From Caballeronia humi (GTDB lineage Bacteria > Pseudomonadota > Gammaproteobacteria > Burkholderiales > Burkholderiaceae), in the NCBI RefSeq assembly GCF_001544475.1, contig NZ_FCNW02000051.1, positions 1-42,540 of the forward strand: a DNA stretch of 42,540 nucleotides, read 5' to 3'. Below the pieces are notes generated by a model. The model was not told where the DNA came from. It searched no databases and saw nothing but the letters and a program-made list of their open reading frames with translations. Positions 8,271 through 17,034 of the stretch are shown here, piece after piece (the first letter of the stretch is position 1; the number at the start of each line of letters is the position of its first letter). The position numbers and the translations under genes are program-made.

Positions 8271-9413
8271 ATGCAAAGTCGCGATAAGTGTTCGCGTCAA
8301 CGGCCGGCCGACGACCAGCGCGAAGCTGTGCCGGCTCGCTCCTCTATTGGCCGCCTGCTGAGCGACGAGCATTTCCGTTTGCTGGTCGAAACAGTGGAAG
8401 ACTATGCGATCTTTCTTCTCGACCCCGCCGGAAACGTTGCCACCTGGAACAACGGCGCGAAACGGATCAAAGGCTACGAAGCGGACGAAATCATGGGCCG
8501 GCACTTCTCGGTTTTTTATCCGCCGGAGGATGTCGCAGCGGGCAAGCCGGAAAGCGAACTCGCGCTGGCGATCGAAAAGGGACATATCGAGGATGAAGGG
8601 TGGCGAGTTCGCAGAGACGAATCCCGCTTCTGGGCCAATGTCGTGATCACAGCCGTACGTGACGCAAACGGCACGTTACGTGGCTTCGCCAAGGTAACGC
8701 GCGACATGACCGATCAGTTGCGCCTCGCGGAACTCCAGCATGCCCGTGAACTGTCGACTCACGTTCAGACCGCCCGGGAAAACGAGCGGACGGATATCGC
8801 GCGGGAATTGCATGACGATCTCGGGCAACAACTCGCCGCACTCAAGATGCAACTGGCCGCGCTAGATATGGATGTCGACGCAACCGGCTTGGCTCGCCAT
8901 CGCGTCTCCCAGACGCAGGCCATGCAGGGGCAGATTGATACGATCATCGCTTCGGTGCGTCGTATCGCGGCGGGCCTGCGGCCGCCCATTCTCGATGACC
9001 TCGGGCTCTTCGCCGCGATCGACTGGCTCGTCAGCGACTTTCGGCGCCGCTACGGCATCGACGCAACGTTGAATAACGACACTGAGGCACTCGACTTCAA
9101 CGCGTCCGCTTCGACAGCGATTTTTCGACTGATTCAGGAAGCGCTGACCAACATCGTGCGTCATGCGGAGGCCAGCGAGGTACGAATTGACATTAGGCGC
9201 GTGGACGCGGATTGCGTCCTGTCGATCGAAGACAATGGGCGTGGTGCGGCGCTCGAGGCCGACCCTGGAACAAAGTCGTTCGGTTTGCTGGGGATGCGCG
9301 AGCGTGTGCGTCAACTGCGCGGAACCATCGCAATCGACAGCACGCCGGGCAGAGGCTTTCGGATATTGACCAAGTTGCCGGTCGAGACAATCATTACGGG
9401 GAGCGCCGTTTAG
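8271..9413 (+). CDS. PAS-domain sensor histidine kinase, HisKA_3 type
   Basis: A 380-residue soluble kinase. A PAS domain covers about residues 33-150 (FRLLVETVEDYAIFLLDPAG, then a PAC-like DANGTLRGFAKVTRDMT). A HisKA_3 dimerisation/phosphoacceptor domain follows with H181 in ARELHDDLGQQLAALK. A HATPase_c domain lies at about 275-375 with N-box QEALTNIVRHAEA, SIEDNGRG and FGLLGMRERV. No membrane segment is visible, so the input is cytosolic. Kinases of this NarX/NreB-like class signal to LuxR/FixJ-type regulators, and such a regulator (damaged) is at 12.7 kb. The second kinase at 11-12.7 kb shares the same core, so the two are paralogues. No FNR box is seen in the 190 bases upstream. Confidence 0.9.
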   Translation: MQSRDKCSRQRPADDQREAVPARSSIGRLLSDEHFRLLVETVEDYAIFLLDPAGNVATWNNGAKRIKGYEADEIMGRHFSVFYPPEDVAAGKPESELALAIEKGHIEDEGWRVRRDESRFWANVVITAVRDANGTLRGFAKVTRDMTDQLRLAELQHARELSTHVQTARENERTDIARELHDDLGQQLAALKMQLAALDMDVDATGLARHRVSQTQAMQGQIDTIIASVRRIAAGLRPPILDDLGLFAAIDWLVSDFRRRYGIDATLNNDTEALDFNASASTAIFRLIQEALTNIVRHAEASEVRIDIRRVDADCVLSIEDNGRGAALEADPGTKSFGLLGMRERVRQLRGTIAIDSTPGRGFRILTKLPVETIITGSAV

Positions 9414-9466
9414 CAAAGACGATCCGACAGTGCAGTTTGCGTCGGCGCATACGTCGGACGATAGGC

Positions 9467-9739
9467 CTAGCTCAGCAAGTCGCCCAGTGTGATGTTGATC
9501 GGCGCTCCCGTACTACCTACTTCGCCATATTTGCGCGCGGCCACCTGAAGAAAATGTTCGGGGTCCGCCGTGAACAGGTTCCTGATGGCAGGAGTTCCGA
9601 TACGCTTGATACGCAGCATCTCTTGGAATACTCGGGCATCGACGCGAAAGGCTTGCCGCGCACCGTCAATCTCGACGATGAACTCGACATGATCGGATTC
9701 AAAGTGGGGGGTTGTCCCAGCGGCGAATTCGGCCATCAT
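9467..9739 (-). CDS. DUF1488-like small protein
   Basis: A 90-residue frame. The start is one of two adjacent ATGs (9739 or 9736) preceded by GGAG; the longer upstream extension to 9907 has no family-like sequence. The central part EFIVEIDGARQAFRVDARVF, followed by QVAARKYGEV and an end TLGDLLS, resembles the small DUF1488 family, whose function is unknown. It lies 121 bases downstream of the CBS-domain gene on the same strand and could be cotranscribed from the box at 10636-10649. The family call is by remembered pattern and should be treated as moderate. Confidence 0.55.
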   Translation of the reverse strand: MMAEFAAGTTPHFESDHVEFIVEIDGARQAFRVDARVFQEMLRIKRIGTPAIRNLFTADPEHFLQVAARKYGEVGSTGAPINITLGDLLS

Positions 9740-9860
9740 CGTCTCTCCGTGGTGGTGTCTCGTGATCGGTACGGCCGCCGGCCCTGAAGATTCCAGGCGC
9801 CAGCGGCGATGTGCGAGTTGCTTTCGGTCTCGCGACCGGTCGACCGCACAATGCATCTGG

Positions 9861-10553
9861 TCAAATGCCCGGCATGATTGGGTAGGGAATCGTGTGGTCC
9901 TCGACACTTTTCACGCCGGGAATACCCTGCGCGGCCAAGCACATCGCATTCAACGAGTCGGTCGACCATACCGGTCCCCACAAATGAACGACACCATCGC
10001 GCACGACGATATCGCGGCCCGGGAATGCCCAGTTGCGTCCCGTGAGCTCCGCCATGAGCATCGCCCGGATGTCGCGATCGCTTGGTGATTCACATTGCGC
10101 GGGGTCTTGCGCGCCCGCGGCGAGCGCCTGCACGAGATTCGCACGGCTGACGATCCCGACGAGCCGCCCGTCCCGCATCACGGGCACGCGCTTGATGTGA
10201 TGGCTTTCAAGAATGCTTGCAACTTCATGGAGCGGCGTAACGTCGGCCACGCAGACGGCTTGACGGGTCATGACATCTGCGACGGTCTGTCCATGAGACT
10301 TGACGTAGTCGGCCGCTTCCCGGTCCGAGCCGAGCAGGTCCAGCCACCACGAGCGATGCGACTTTTCAGTTTCGATCTCGGCACGGTGCAGCAGGTCACC
10401 CTCGCTCACCATGCCGACAAGATCGCCGTCACCGTCGAGCACGGGCATGGCACTGATCCGATGCTGAACCAGCAGTTTCGCTGCATCGCGCACGGTGGTT
10501 TCAGGCCTGACTGATATGACAGCCGAGGTCATGACATCGAAAGCTTGCATCAT
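9861..10553 (-). CDS. CBS-pair protein with C-terminal BON-like domain
   Basis: A 230-residue cytosolic protein. Two CBS motifs are clear: MQAFDVMTSAVISVRPETTV to about residue 60, and TVADVMTRQAVCVADVTPLH to about residue 140. CBS pairs bind adenine nucleotides or sense energy state. The C-terminal 70 residues (RDIVVRDGVVHLWGPVWSTD, then IPGVKSVEDHTIPYP) look like a BON domain, a known CBS-BON architecture. The start is set by GGAGAAG directly before ATGATG at 10553; the open frame extends to 10649 but would run through the FNR box. Low-oxygen control is inferred from that box, about 90 bases upstream. Confidence 0.9.
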   Translation of the reverse strand: MMQAFDVMTSAVISVRPETTVRDAAKLLVQHRISAMPVLDGDGDLVGMVSEGDLLHRAEIETEKSHRSWWLDLLGSDREAADYVKSHGQTVADVMTRQAVCVADVTPLHEVASILESHHIKRVPVMRDGRLVGIVSRANLVQALAAGAQDPAQCESPSDRDIRAMLMAELTGRNWAFPGRDIVVRDGVVHLWGPVWSTDSLNAMCLAAQGIPGVKSVEDHTIPYPIMPGI

Positions 10554-10976
10554 CTTCTCCGCATCCAGGATGTTGTTGCCGACCGTCGGGCGACATCGGT
10601 TTGGCTTCACTTTATCTGGCGATGTCGTCCGCCCATTGACTTGCATCAACTATCCGCGGACGTGTGATGTGCGAGCATCTCAAGCAGCCGGCCCGTGCCC
10701 GAAGACTCAGGCGCCGCGTGGCACGAGTCGCTATATATATAGATTGCGGCTGGCGCGTCCGAGCCGTTCCCTTGAAGACGAACCCCGGCTCGAGACGGAA
10801 CAGCTTTCGGACCCGGCCCGATAGGATAGGTAGGATGCGCTATCGACTGCGCCTGGCGCGGACTGCGCACTCTGTGGCGGGTCACGCCGCGATCGGCGAA
10901 AATGGGCTGTAATCTGCTTGCTGTCGCATTCCACCGGGTTCCGGGTCAGGCAATGCCACACTTACCGAAGGCGCAC
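10554..10976. other. Divergent control region, CBS protein and second kinase
   Basis: No gene is supported here. It contains the FNR-type box at 10636-10649 and an 11-base alternating TATATATATAG tract at 10731-10741, AT-rich against a GC-rich background, which could act in promoter melting. Open frames on both strands are short and lack family signatures. Confidence 0.5.
10636..10649. promoter_or_regulatory. FNR/Anr box (CBS protein)
   Basis: TTGACTTGCATCAA, first half-site TTGAC, second half perfect. Centre about 90 bases upstream of the CBS-protein ATG on the minus strand. Confidence 0.75.
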
Positions 10977-12730
10977 ATGATCGGCGACGCTAAGTCTCGC
11001 GCACGCAACGCACCCAGCAGGGCGGCAGTGCGCCTCACGCTCGTGGTTTTCGGAATCGCCGCCGCTTTGTGTGTCGCATGCTGGCAGAATCTTCGTGAGC
11101 GCCAGTTGCACGTTGCCCAGATGAGCGTCGAGAGGCCTACGGCGCGATTGGCACGGGACGCAGGGCACGAACTGATGGGCGTCTGCCTTAACCGTGATCG
11201 CCGCCAGAAGACGCTCCAGGGTGCGGCAAGCACAGGAAATTCGTTGCTCCGATCCCCGGCCAGCGCGGCCAACTTCGTGATTGCCGCGCTCGGCGCCGAG
11301 CGCTTCCTTGAATGGGTTATCCGGCCCGAAGTCCCAGTCAATCTGCACGCTTCCACTCCAACGGGTTCGCGCGGCATGCGATTCTTTTCCTCAGAACCAT
11401 CCAGCAGCGATCTGCCCTATCCCCAGCCGCGCGTCCGAAAGATCTGGACTGCCGCGACGGGTGAACAGCCGCTCTCGCTCACGGGCTCGGCGAAGTCGGG
11501 GATCCCCAACGACGACGACGGCGGCATTCGCGTCCTGCTATATTGGAGCGTCGCTGCCAACGCCCTACTTCTGGCGTGGCTGGTCTTCATGATCATCCGC
11601 GGGCGAGCCGAGACCTTCCGGATCATGCGCACGTCCGACGCGCAATCGACACTCGATGCCGCGCGGCTGAGCGGGATCATTCGCTCGTCGATGGAGGCGA
11701 TCGTCACGATCGATGAAACGCAACGGATTGTGATCTTCAATCCAATGGCTGAGCGGCTCTTCCGGTGCCCGGCGGCGGACGCCATCGGTGAACCTCTGTC
11801 GCGCTTCATTCCCGAGCGGTTTCGCGCAGATCACGACCGCCATGTCCGGCAGTTCGGCGTGACCGGGGGCTCCGACCGGCAAATGGGCAAACAGCGTGTG
11901 CTCTTCGGCCTTCGCGCAGACGGCGAGGAGTTTCCCATCGAAGCGGCGATTCCCAGATCGACGATAGCGGCGGCAAGCTCTACACAGTCATGCTGCACGA
12001 TGTGACCGAGCGAGTGAACGCCGATGCGGCGCTCAGGCAGTCGCGCGAGGAATTGCGCGAACTGTCTGCGAACCTGCAGAACGTGCGCGAAGAGGAAAAG
12101 ACGCGCGTCGCCCGCGAGCTCCACGACGATATTGGCCAGCAACTGACAGCGCTGAAGATGGATCTGTCGGCCATTGAAGCCTCACTCGATGCGCAGGCCG
12201 CCATCGGACCACAGACCATCGATCAGTTGCGCGGCATGCGCCGGCTCGTCGACACGACGGTTCCGTCGCTGCGGCGCATTGCCGCCGATCAGCGCCCGGT
12301 GATGCTCGACGATCTCGGATTGCTCCCCGCGATCGACTGGCTTGCCAACGACTTCACGAATCGCTATGGCGTCGAAGTGGAACGTCACATCGAGACGTCC
12401 AACATTGAATTCAGTGGCCGGGCCGCCACCGCCGTATTTCGGATCGTGCAGGAAGCCTTGACTAACGTCGCACTTCATGCGGAGGCGACACGGGTCATGC
12501 TGACGCTTCGCACCGACGTTGAGCATTGCATGCTGCGCATCGCCGACGACGGGCGTGGCACCACTTCCCCACTGATGCCGCTCGGGAAGTCGTTTGGCTT
12601 GCTCGGCATCCGTGAGCGCGCATACGTGCTCGGCGGCTCGGTTTCGTTCGACACACCGGGCAGAGGTGGCTTTGCCGTGTCGGTCTCGTTTCCCCTGGAA
12701 GCCGTGCAACAAGAGGAGTCGCACTCATGA
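10977..12730 (+). pseudogene. Membrane sensor kinase with PAS, HisKA_3; frameshifted
   Basis: One gene split by a frameshift. The first part has a membrane helix near residues 15-35 (LTLVVFGIAAALCVACW), an extracytoplasmic segment of about 150 residues that does not look like an intact CHASE domain, a second helix (LLYWSVAANALLLAWLVFMI), and a PAS domain (GIIRSSMEAIVTIDETQRIV). Near 11950 the frame breaks; adding one base gives ...EAAISQIDDSGGKLYTVML, joining the second part, which starts from about 11990 and carries HisKA_3 (ARELHDDIGQQLTALKMDL) and HATPase_c (QEALTNVALHAEATRV, IADDGRG, FGLLGIRERA). The span is one base short of a multiple of three. The start could also be 10902. Its stop overlaps the response regulator start by ATGA. 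The sensory domain also looks eroded. Confidence 0.8.
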
Positions 12731-13392
12731 CGACGAAAGTGCTGATTGCGGACGACCATGCGCTCGTGCGGGACGGCTTGCGCCATATATTGACCAACGC
12801 GGTCGGATTCGAAGTCGCGGGCGAAGCGAGCGACGGAGTAAGCACGATCGCACTCGCGCGTTCGACCGAGGCTCAGGTGCTCGTCCTGGATCTTTCGATG
12901 CCAGGGCGCAGCGGCGTCGAACTGATCAAGCAGATCAAGGAGGAAAAGCCCGCCTTGCGCATTCTCGTGCTCACCATGCACGCGGAGCAGCAATATGCAG
13001 CGCGAGTCTTCAAGGCCGGCGCGTCGGGCTAACCGACGAAGGAAAGTGCAAGCGCGGAACTGGTCGCCGGCGTGTCCAAGGTGGCGGCAGGCGGCGTCTA
13101 CGTGAGCCTCGCGATGGCCGAACGCTTCGCGCAAAGCCTCAATGAGCCCATCGAAGCACTGCCTCATCAGCGACTGTCGGACCGCGAATTCGAGGTGCTG
13201 CGCCGCATTTGCGCCGGTGAGACCGTCACTGAAATCGGCGAGGCCCTGTGCGTAAGCTCAAAAACCATCAGTACCTACAAGGCACGCATTCTCGAAAAGA
13301 TGCAGATGCCGCACGAGGCAGCGCTCGTGCGCTACGCCGTACGCCGTACGCCGTACGCCGTACGCCGTACGCCACAAATTATTCGACGATAA
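12727..13392 (+). pseudogene. LuxR/FixJ-type response regulator, nonsense and repeat expansion
   Basis: The receiver starts MTTKVLIADDHALVRDGLRH with phosphoacceptor D55 (VLDLSMPG). At codon 102 the conserved GASGYLTKES reads GASG-stop-PTKES: TAC has become TAA (13030-13032) and the next codon encodes Pro instead of Leu. The same frame then continues through AELVAGVSKVAAGGVYVS and a full GerE helix-turn-helix (LSDREFEVLRRICAGETVTE, SSKTISTYKARILEKMQ). Near the end a 7-bp repeat (13332-13373) has expanded; it changes the frame, so the protein would end RTPQIIRR at 13392. Removing four repeat units yields the natural-looking end RYAVRHKLFDDNDEA with stop at 13403-13405 (216 residues). Coupled to the kinase by a 4-base overlap. 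Confidence 0.88.
13332..13373. repeat. 7-bp tandem repeat (GTACGCC), six units
   Basis: Units begin at 13332 (CTACGCC, imperfect), 13339, 13346, 13353, 13360 and 13367 (GTACGCC), then ACAAATT. A seven-base unit changes the reading frame with each slip. Two units would give the family-like C-terminus; five would too. Confidence 0.92.
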
Positions 13393-13511
13393 CGACGAAG
13401 CCTGATCTCCTCCCGCTGTCAGGAGTTCCCTACACGGCCTTCCGAAAGACCTACCTGAAGTTCAACCCTCGCCGATTTTATTTTGAGACAGCGCGTCCAA
13501 TAATGGGTTGC

Positions 13512-13928
13512 ATGAACCCGATCTGTTGCGCACACAAGCTCAAAATATTCCTGGTGGATGATTCCGGAATCGTGCGTCAGCGTCTCGCATCGATGCTCGT
13601 GCAGGTCGGGAGCGTCGAGGTGGTTGGCATGGCGGACGACCCTGAAACGGCGCTCGAAAGCCTCGTAGCGACGCACGCCAATGTGCTCATTCTCGACCCG
13701 CATTTGACGGCCGGCAGCGGTCTGAACATGATCGGCGCTGTGAAATGCAAGCACCTTCCGGTCGTCATGATCGTGCTCACCAACCACTCGAACGCGGCGT
13801 TCAGAACCGCCTGTCTGTCGGCGGGCGCCGACTACTTCTTTGACAAGACAACGGAATATGAACAGACGCGCGCCGTCATCGAAAGCCTCGCGCGGCACGC
13901 CTCACTATCCCGAACGCAATTCGACTGA
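13512..13928 (+). CDS. Single-domain response regulator
   Basis: A 138-residue stand-alone receiver: KIFLVDDSGIVRQRLASML with the acidic pair, phosphoacceptor D62 (LILDPHL), T in IVLTNHS and K in YFFDKTTEY. No output domain follows. Such proteins usually pass phosphate on or act by protein contact. An ATG at 13503 is an alternative start. The open frame further upstream (to 13248) overlaps the previous regulator and is out of family. It lies 12 bases before the fnr start, so the two are probably one transcription unit. The gene is intact, in contrast to both neighbours. Confidence 0.85.
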   Translation: MNPICCAHKLKIFLVDDSGIVRQRLASMLVQVGSVEVVGMADDPETALESLVATHANVLILDPHLTAGSGLNMIGAVKCKHLPVVMIVLTNHSNAAFRTACLSAGADYFFDKTTEYEQTRAVIESLARHASLSRTQFD

Positions 13929-13940
13929 CAGGAGATGAGC

Positions 13941-14721
13941 ATGTATGCCGTGAGCGAAAGCAGGACTGTCGCGACGCCCGCCCCACCCGCACCCGCGCCG
14001 CGCCGCACGTTTCAGATCGCCGAACCGGGTTCGAGACGCAATTGCGCAAGGTGCTCGACGTGTTCGATGCAGCGAATCTGCATGCCAGCGGGACTTTCGG
14101 CTACCGAGTACGAGCGTCTCGACTCGATCATTTGCTCGACTCGTATCATCCGGCGCGGCGAAGCGCTTTACCGCGCTGGCGATGCGTTCCAGAACGTCTA
14201 TGCGGTACGCACCGGCTGCTTCAAGACCGTGGTCATGCACCGAGATGGTCTTGAACAGGTGACCGGTTTTCACCTTGCGGGCGACGCGCTCGGCCTCGAC
14301 GGCGTATCGTCGGACCATCACGGTTGCGATGCCATTGCGCTCGAAGACAGCATCGTCTGCATCATTCCGTTCGACCTGCTCGAGTTGCTGTGCCGCGAGG
14401 TCAAGGCGATTCAGCATCACTTCACCGTCTGATGAGCAGGAGATCGTGCGGGAATCCGCCCTGATGATGTTGCTCGGGACGATGACCGCCGAGCAACGCG
14501 TCGCCGCGTTCCTGCTCAACCTCTCCACACGACTGAAAGCACGCGGCTACTCCTCTGCCGAATTCGTGCTGCGCATGACGCGTGAGGAAATTGGCAGCTA
14601 TCTCGGGTTGAAGCTCGAAACGGTCAGCCGGATGTTCTCGAAGCTGCAAAAAGCGGGCGTTGTCGATGCGCGGAGCAAGGATATCCGCATTCTCGATCAG
14701 GCCGGGCTGGAGAGAGTGTAG
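13941..14721 (+). pseudogene. fnr: FNR/Anr-type oxygen-sensing regulator, frameshifted
   Basis: The start is chosen for its 6-base spacing from AGGAG. The N-terminal part has C35, C38, C41 and C47 in NCARCSTCSMQRICMP, and a later Cys in ALEDSIVCIIPF. These match the four ligands of the FNR [4Fe-4S] cluster (E. coli C20, C23, C29, C122) plus one extra. A cNMP-like fold follows (GEALYRAGDAFQNVYAVRTG, EQVTGFHLAGDALG). The frame stops at about 14431; the C-terminal part resumes in another frame from QEIVRESALMMLLG and carries the HTH with recognition helix LETVSRMF, whose E-x-x-S-R fits reading of TTGA half-sites. Two one-base deletions near 14423 and 14437 would explain it and restore HFHRLMS. 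Restored length is 260. As it stands the protein lacks its DNA-binding domain. Confidence 0.88.
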
Positions 14722-14791
14722 TCCCGTTCGAGAACACATGGGAAGGGCGGTGCGTGCGCAACGGCCGCCCCTTCGCCCCGACCGCCCCAAC

Positions 14792-14805
14792 TTGATCTCT
14801 GTCAA
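14792..14805. promoter_or_regulatory. FNR/Anr box (nitroreductase)
   Basis: TTGATCTCTGTCAA, first half-site perfect, second GTCAA. Centre about 70 bases before the nitroreductase ATG at 14869. Confidence 0.8.
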
Positions 14806-14868
14806 TCGGCGAAGGAAGTCCTCGGCCACGATGAGACGTCAAGTCGCTCATGCAGAGGTAGAAGCAAA

Positions 14869-15901
14869 ATGCATCCGACCATCAGCAGTACCGCCTGGGA
14901 AATCAACCCAAGCCGACTACCGCCGCTCGCTGGCGTTGAGGCGAAATTGCGGTTTGCCCTACAGTATGCGGTGCCCGCACCGTCGCGTCACAATTCGCAG
15001 CCGTGGCACTTCATCGTCGACGGCGACAGCGTCATGCTTTGCGCCGACCGCACGCGCGCACTCCCCATCGTCGATCCATTCGATCGTGAGCTGATCATCA
15101 GTTGCGGGGCGGTGCTTTTCAATCTGCAAGTAGCGCTTCAGCAGTTCGGCCTCGGCTACTCAATCAGGCTATTTCCCGTGGAGGCCGACCCGGATGCACT
15201 CGCGCACGTGCGCGTACTGCCCGACGGTCCGCGCGACGCGAGCATCGTCGCGCTGTTCGAAGCGATTACGCGGCGTGTGACAACGCGCGAATCGTTCCTT
15301 GACGAAGCAGTGCCTCTCGACGTGCAGGCACAACTCGTTCAGGCCGCAGCGGCCGAAGGCGTTGATGCGGTGTGCATTGAATCGACTCTTGCGCGGGAGC
15401 GGCTCGCCGAACTGATTGCCGAGGCCGATCACATCCAGTTTCGCGATCCGCGCTTCAGGCGCGAACTCGCAAGCTGGATTCATCCCAGTCGACATGACGA
15501 CGGCATGCCCGCCTACGCGGGCGGCGCAAGCGCGCTGCTTGACTTCGCAACGCCGCTAGCCGCACTGGCACTGCGTACGTTCGATCTCGGCGGCGGGCTC
15601 GCCGCGGCGCATCGTCAACTCGTCGACAAGTCCCCGATGTTCCTTTGCATTGGCACTGGCGCCGATGATCGTGATGCGTGGCTCGCCACAGGGCAGGCGC
15701 TCGAGCGGGGTGCTGCTGACCGGGGTCACGCACGGCCTGACCGCGTCCTATTTGAATCAGCCGCTCGAAGTGGACTCGCTTCGCGATTCGGTGGGCCGCG
15801 AAGCCGGCATGAACGCGCATCCGCAACTGTTGCTGCGCAAGGGAAAGGGGCCGCATGTCGCGCATTCATCGCGGCGTGCGATGTCCGCGGTGGTGTCTTG
15901 A
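14869..15901 (+). pseudogene. Acg-like nitroreductase-family flavoprotein, frameshifted
   Basis: The N-terminal part reads APSRHNSQPWHFIVDGDSV, the FMN-contacting segment of the nitroreductase superfamily, and the long form (343 residues when restored) with a double lobe resembles mycobacterial Acg (Rv2032), a hypoxia-induced FMN-binding protein. At 15706-15710 a run CGGGG contains one G too many: reading on without it gives ALERVLLTGVTHGLTASYLN and QPLEVDSLRDSVGREAG to the stop at 15901. With it the frame runs on into unrelated sequence to 16401. The total length is one base over a multiple of three. A GAGG ribosome site and an FNR box lie upstream. A homopolymer error in the sequence is an alternative to a true mutation. 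Confidence 0.8.
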
Positions 15902-16282
15902 CATGTGAACGCTCTGACTTTCGGGCCGATGGCGACGCGAAAGAAAGTTGGGATATTGGCAGCAACCGCGACGCCGACGCCTCGCGGGCGAAATCAGGTA
16001 TTCGTTGCGCTCGCCGTCGACGCCTTGTCCGATTGTGGCGCGCCTGCGAGGCGCAATTCGAATCTGCTGAAACGATATCTCGGACTGTCGGGCCAACGAC
16101 GTTGACACAGATCAAGGACGCAAAGCCGTGTGGGCGCATCATGGAATGCAGACACTACCGTTTGGTGTCCGCCAACGTGAGCCGTCGTTCGCCCTGCGAC
16201 CCACCCATGCGCATACCGCGCGCCTACAGGGGGCGGCGCCATCGCACGCGGCTGGTTCAATCGCAATGCGCTTACCGAACCT
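15902..16282. other. Intergenic region with FNR box, no gene supported
   Basis: No family signature is seen in any frame. An FNR-type box is at 16102-16115, upstream of the cytochrome c stub. The frameshifted nitroreductase frame passes through but its translation is not protein-like. Confidence 0.5.
16102..16115. promoter_or_regulatory. FNR/Anr box (cytochrome c)
   Basis: TTGACACAGATCAA, first half-site TTGAC, second half-site perfect ATCAA. Lies upstream of the cytochrome c stub on the plus strand. Confidence 0.7.
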
Positions 16283-16560
16283 ATGCAACTCAAGCGAAAC
16301 CGCGCTTCGATGTTCCTCCCGACCGCCGGGGCACTTCCATACCGCGAGACCACAGTGATTCAATCGAGGAACCATCGCACGGACGGTCTCATTTTAATTG
16401 ACCGTAGCGCATCGCGATCCTTCACGCGTCTTTGGGCACTCGCAGCCGCCGCGCTTCTCATCTCCGCGACACACGCGGCGGAGCCGGAGCCCACGCCTCT
16501 CGTCGATCAACAGCATTGCATGTTCTGCCACACCGATAATGCGGCATTTCTTGCACCATC
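16283..16560 (+). pseudogene. Monoheme cytochrome c, truncated
   Basis: A signal peptide-like segment (LWALAAAALLISATHA, then AEPEPTPLVDQQ) precedes the heme-binding motif CMFCH and the continuation TDNAAFLAPS. This is the N-terminal third of a small c-type cytochrome of the c-551/c-552 kind, a periplasmic electron carrier. After FLAPS, near 16560, similarity ends; the region that should hold the axial methionine is absent in all three frames. The open frame continues to 16879, but the product is not cytochrome-like. The start is uncertain; 16283 is the first ATG, and a later non-ATG start closer to the signal peptide is possible. Confidence 0.65.
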
Positions 16561-17034
16561 GGGGGAATGCTGGAGCCGTCAGCGGACGGTACGCTGCTGC
16601 GCGGACGGAATGCTGCCGATCGTTTTGCTCAACCGTCTGCACCTCGGTCGCTGCGCCGATAAGAACGGCTCACCGATCACCGACGGTCCATCCGAAGGCG
16701 CCCGCGGAAGCGCCACGTATCATGGCTGCATGGGCCCGGTTCCTCGCACGGCCCACTGGCATGTCCAATGCCTTGATCTGGAAACGACCGTCGCAGAACG
16801 TGAGATTTTCTCCGACGAGCACGAGTCTGCCCAAAGAGTAGCGGACGGCCCTCACGACACGGGTGCTCTCGGCATTTGAGTGCCGCTGCGAAAGAGATGG
16901 CTACGGCGCCGCGACTTCCAATGCCAGTCAAGGGAGTCGACTGCCGGCTTCCAAAAAGAAACGTTGACCGTGCCGTCTCTTCCTTCAAATGATTGCTTCG
17001 CATGACCGGCATCGCCTTGCGCCGGATATCTACT
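16561..17034. other. Unassigned, probably gene remnants
   Basis: Several short frames on both strands have partly protein-like composition, for example minus strand 16670-16855 (LGRLVLVGENLTFCDGRFQI) and minus strand around 16900-17000 (TFLFGSRQSTPLTGIGSRG). None is long, none has a clear start with a ribosome site, and I recognise no family. The stretch between a truncated cytochrome and an orphan gene is best read as debris of deleted genes. Confidence 0.4.

Noticed and set aside
10731..10741. TATATATATAG tract as an origin or promoter element
   Set aside because: Too short and isolated; no iterons, DnaA boxes or positioned -35 element were seen.
13332..13373. Heptamer array as a CRISPR-like repeat
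   Set aside because: Direct tandem units without spacers, inside a coding frame.
15902..16401. Continuation of the nitroreductase open frame as a C-terminal extension
   Set aside because: The family-like C-terminus is in the other frame and ends at 15901; the extension is the product of the frameshift and crosses an FNR box.
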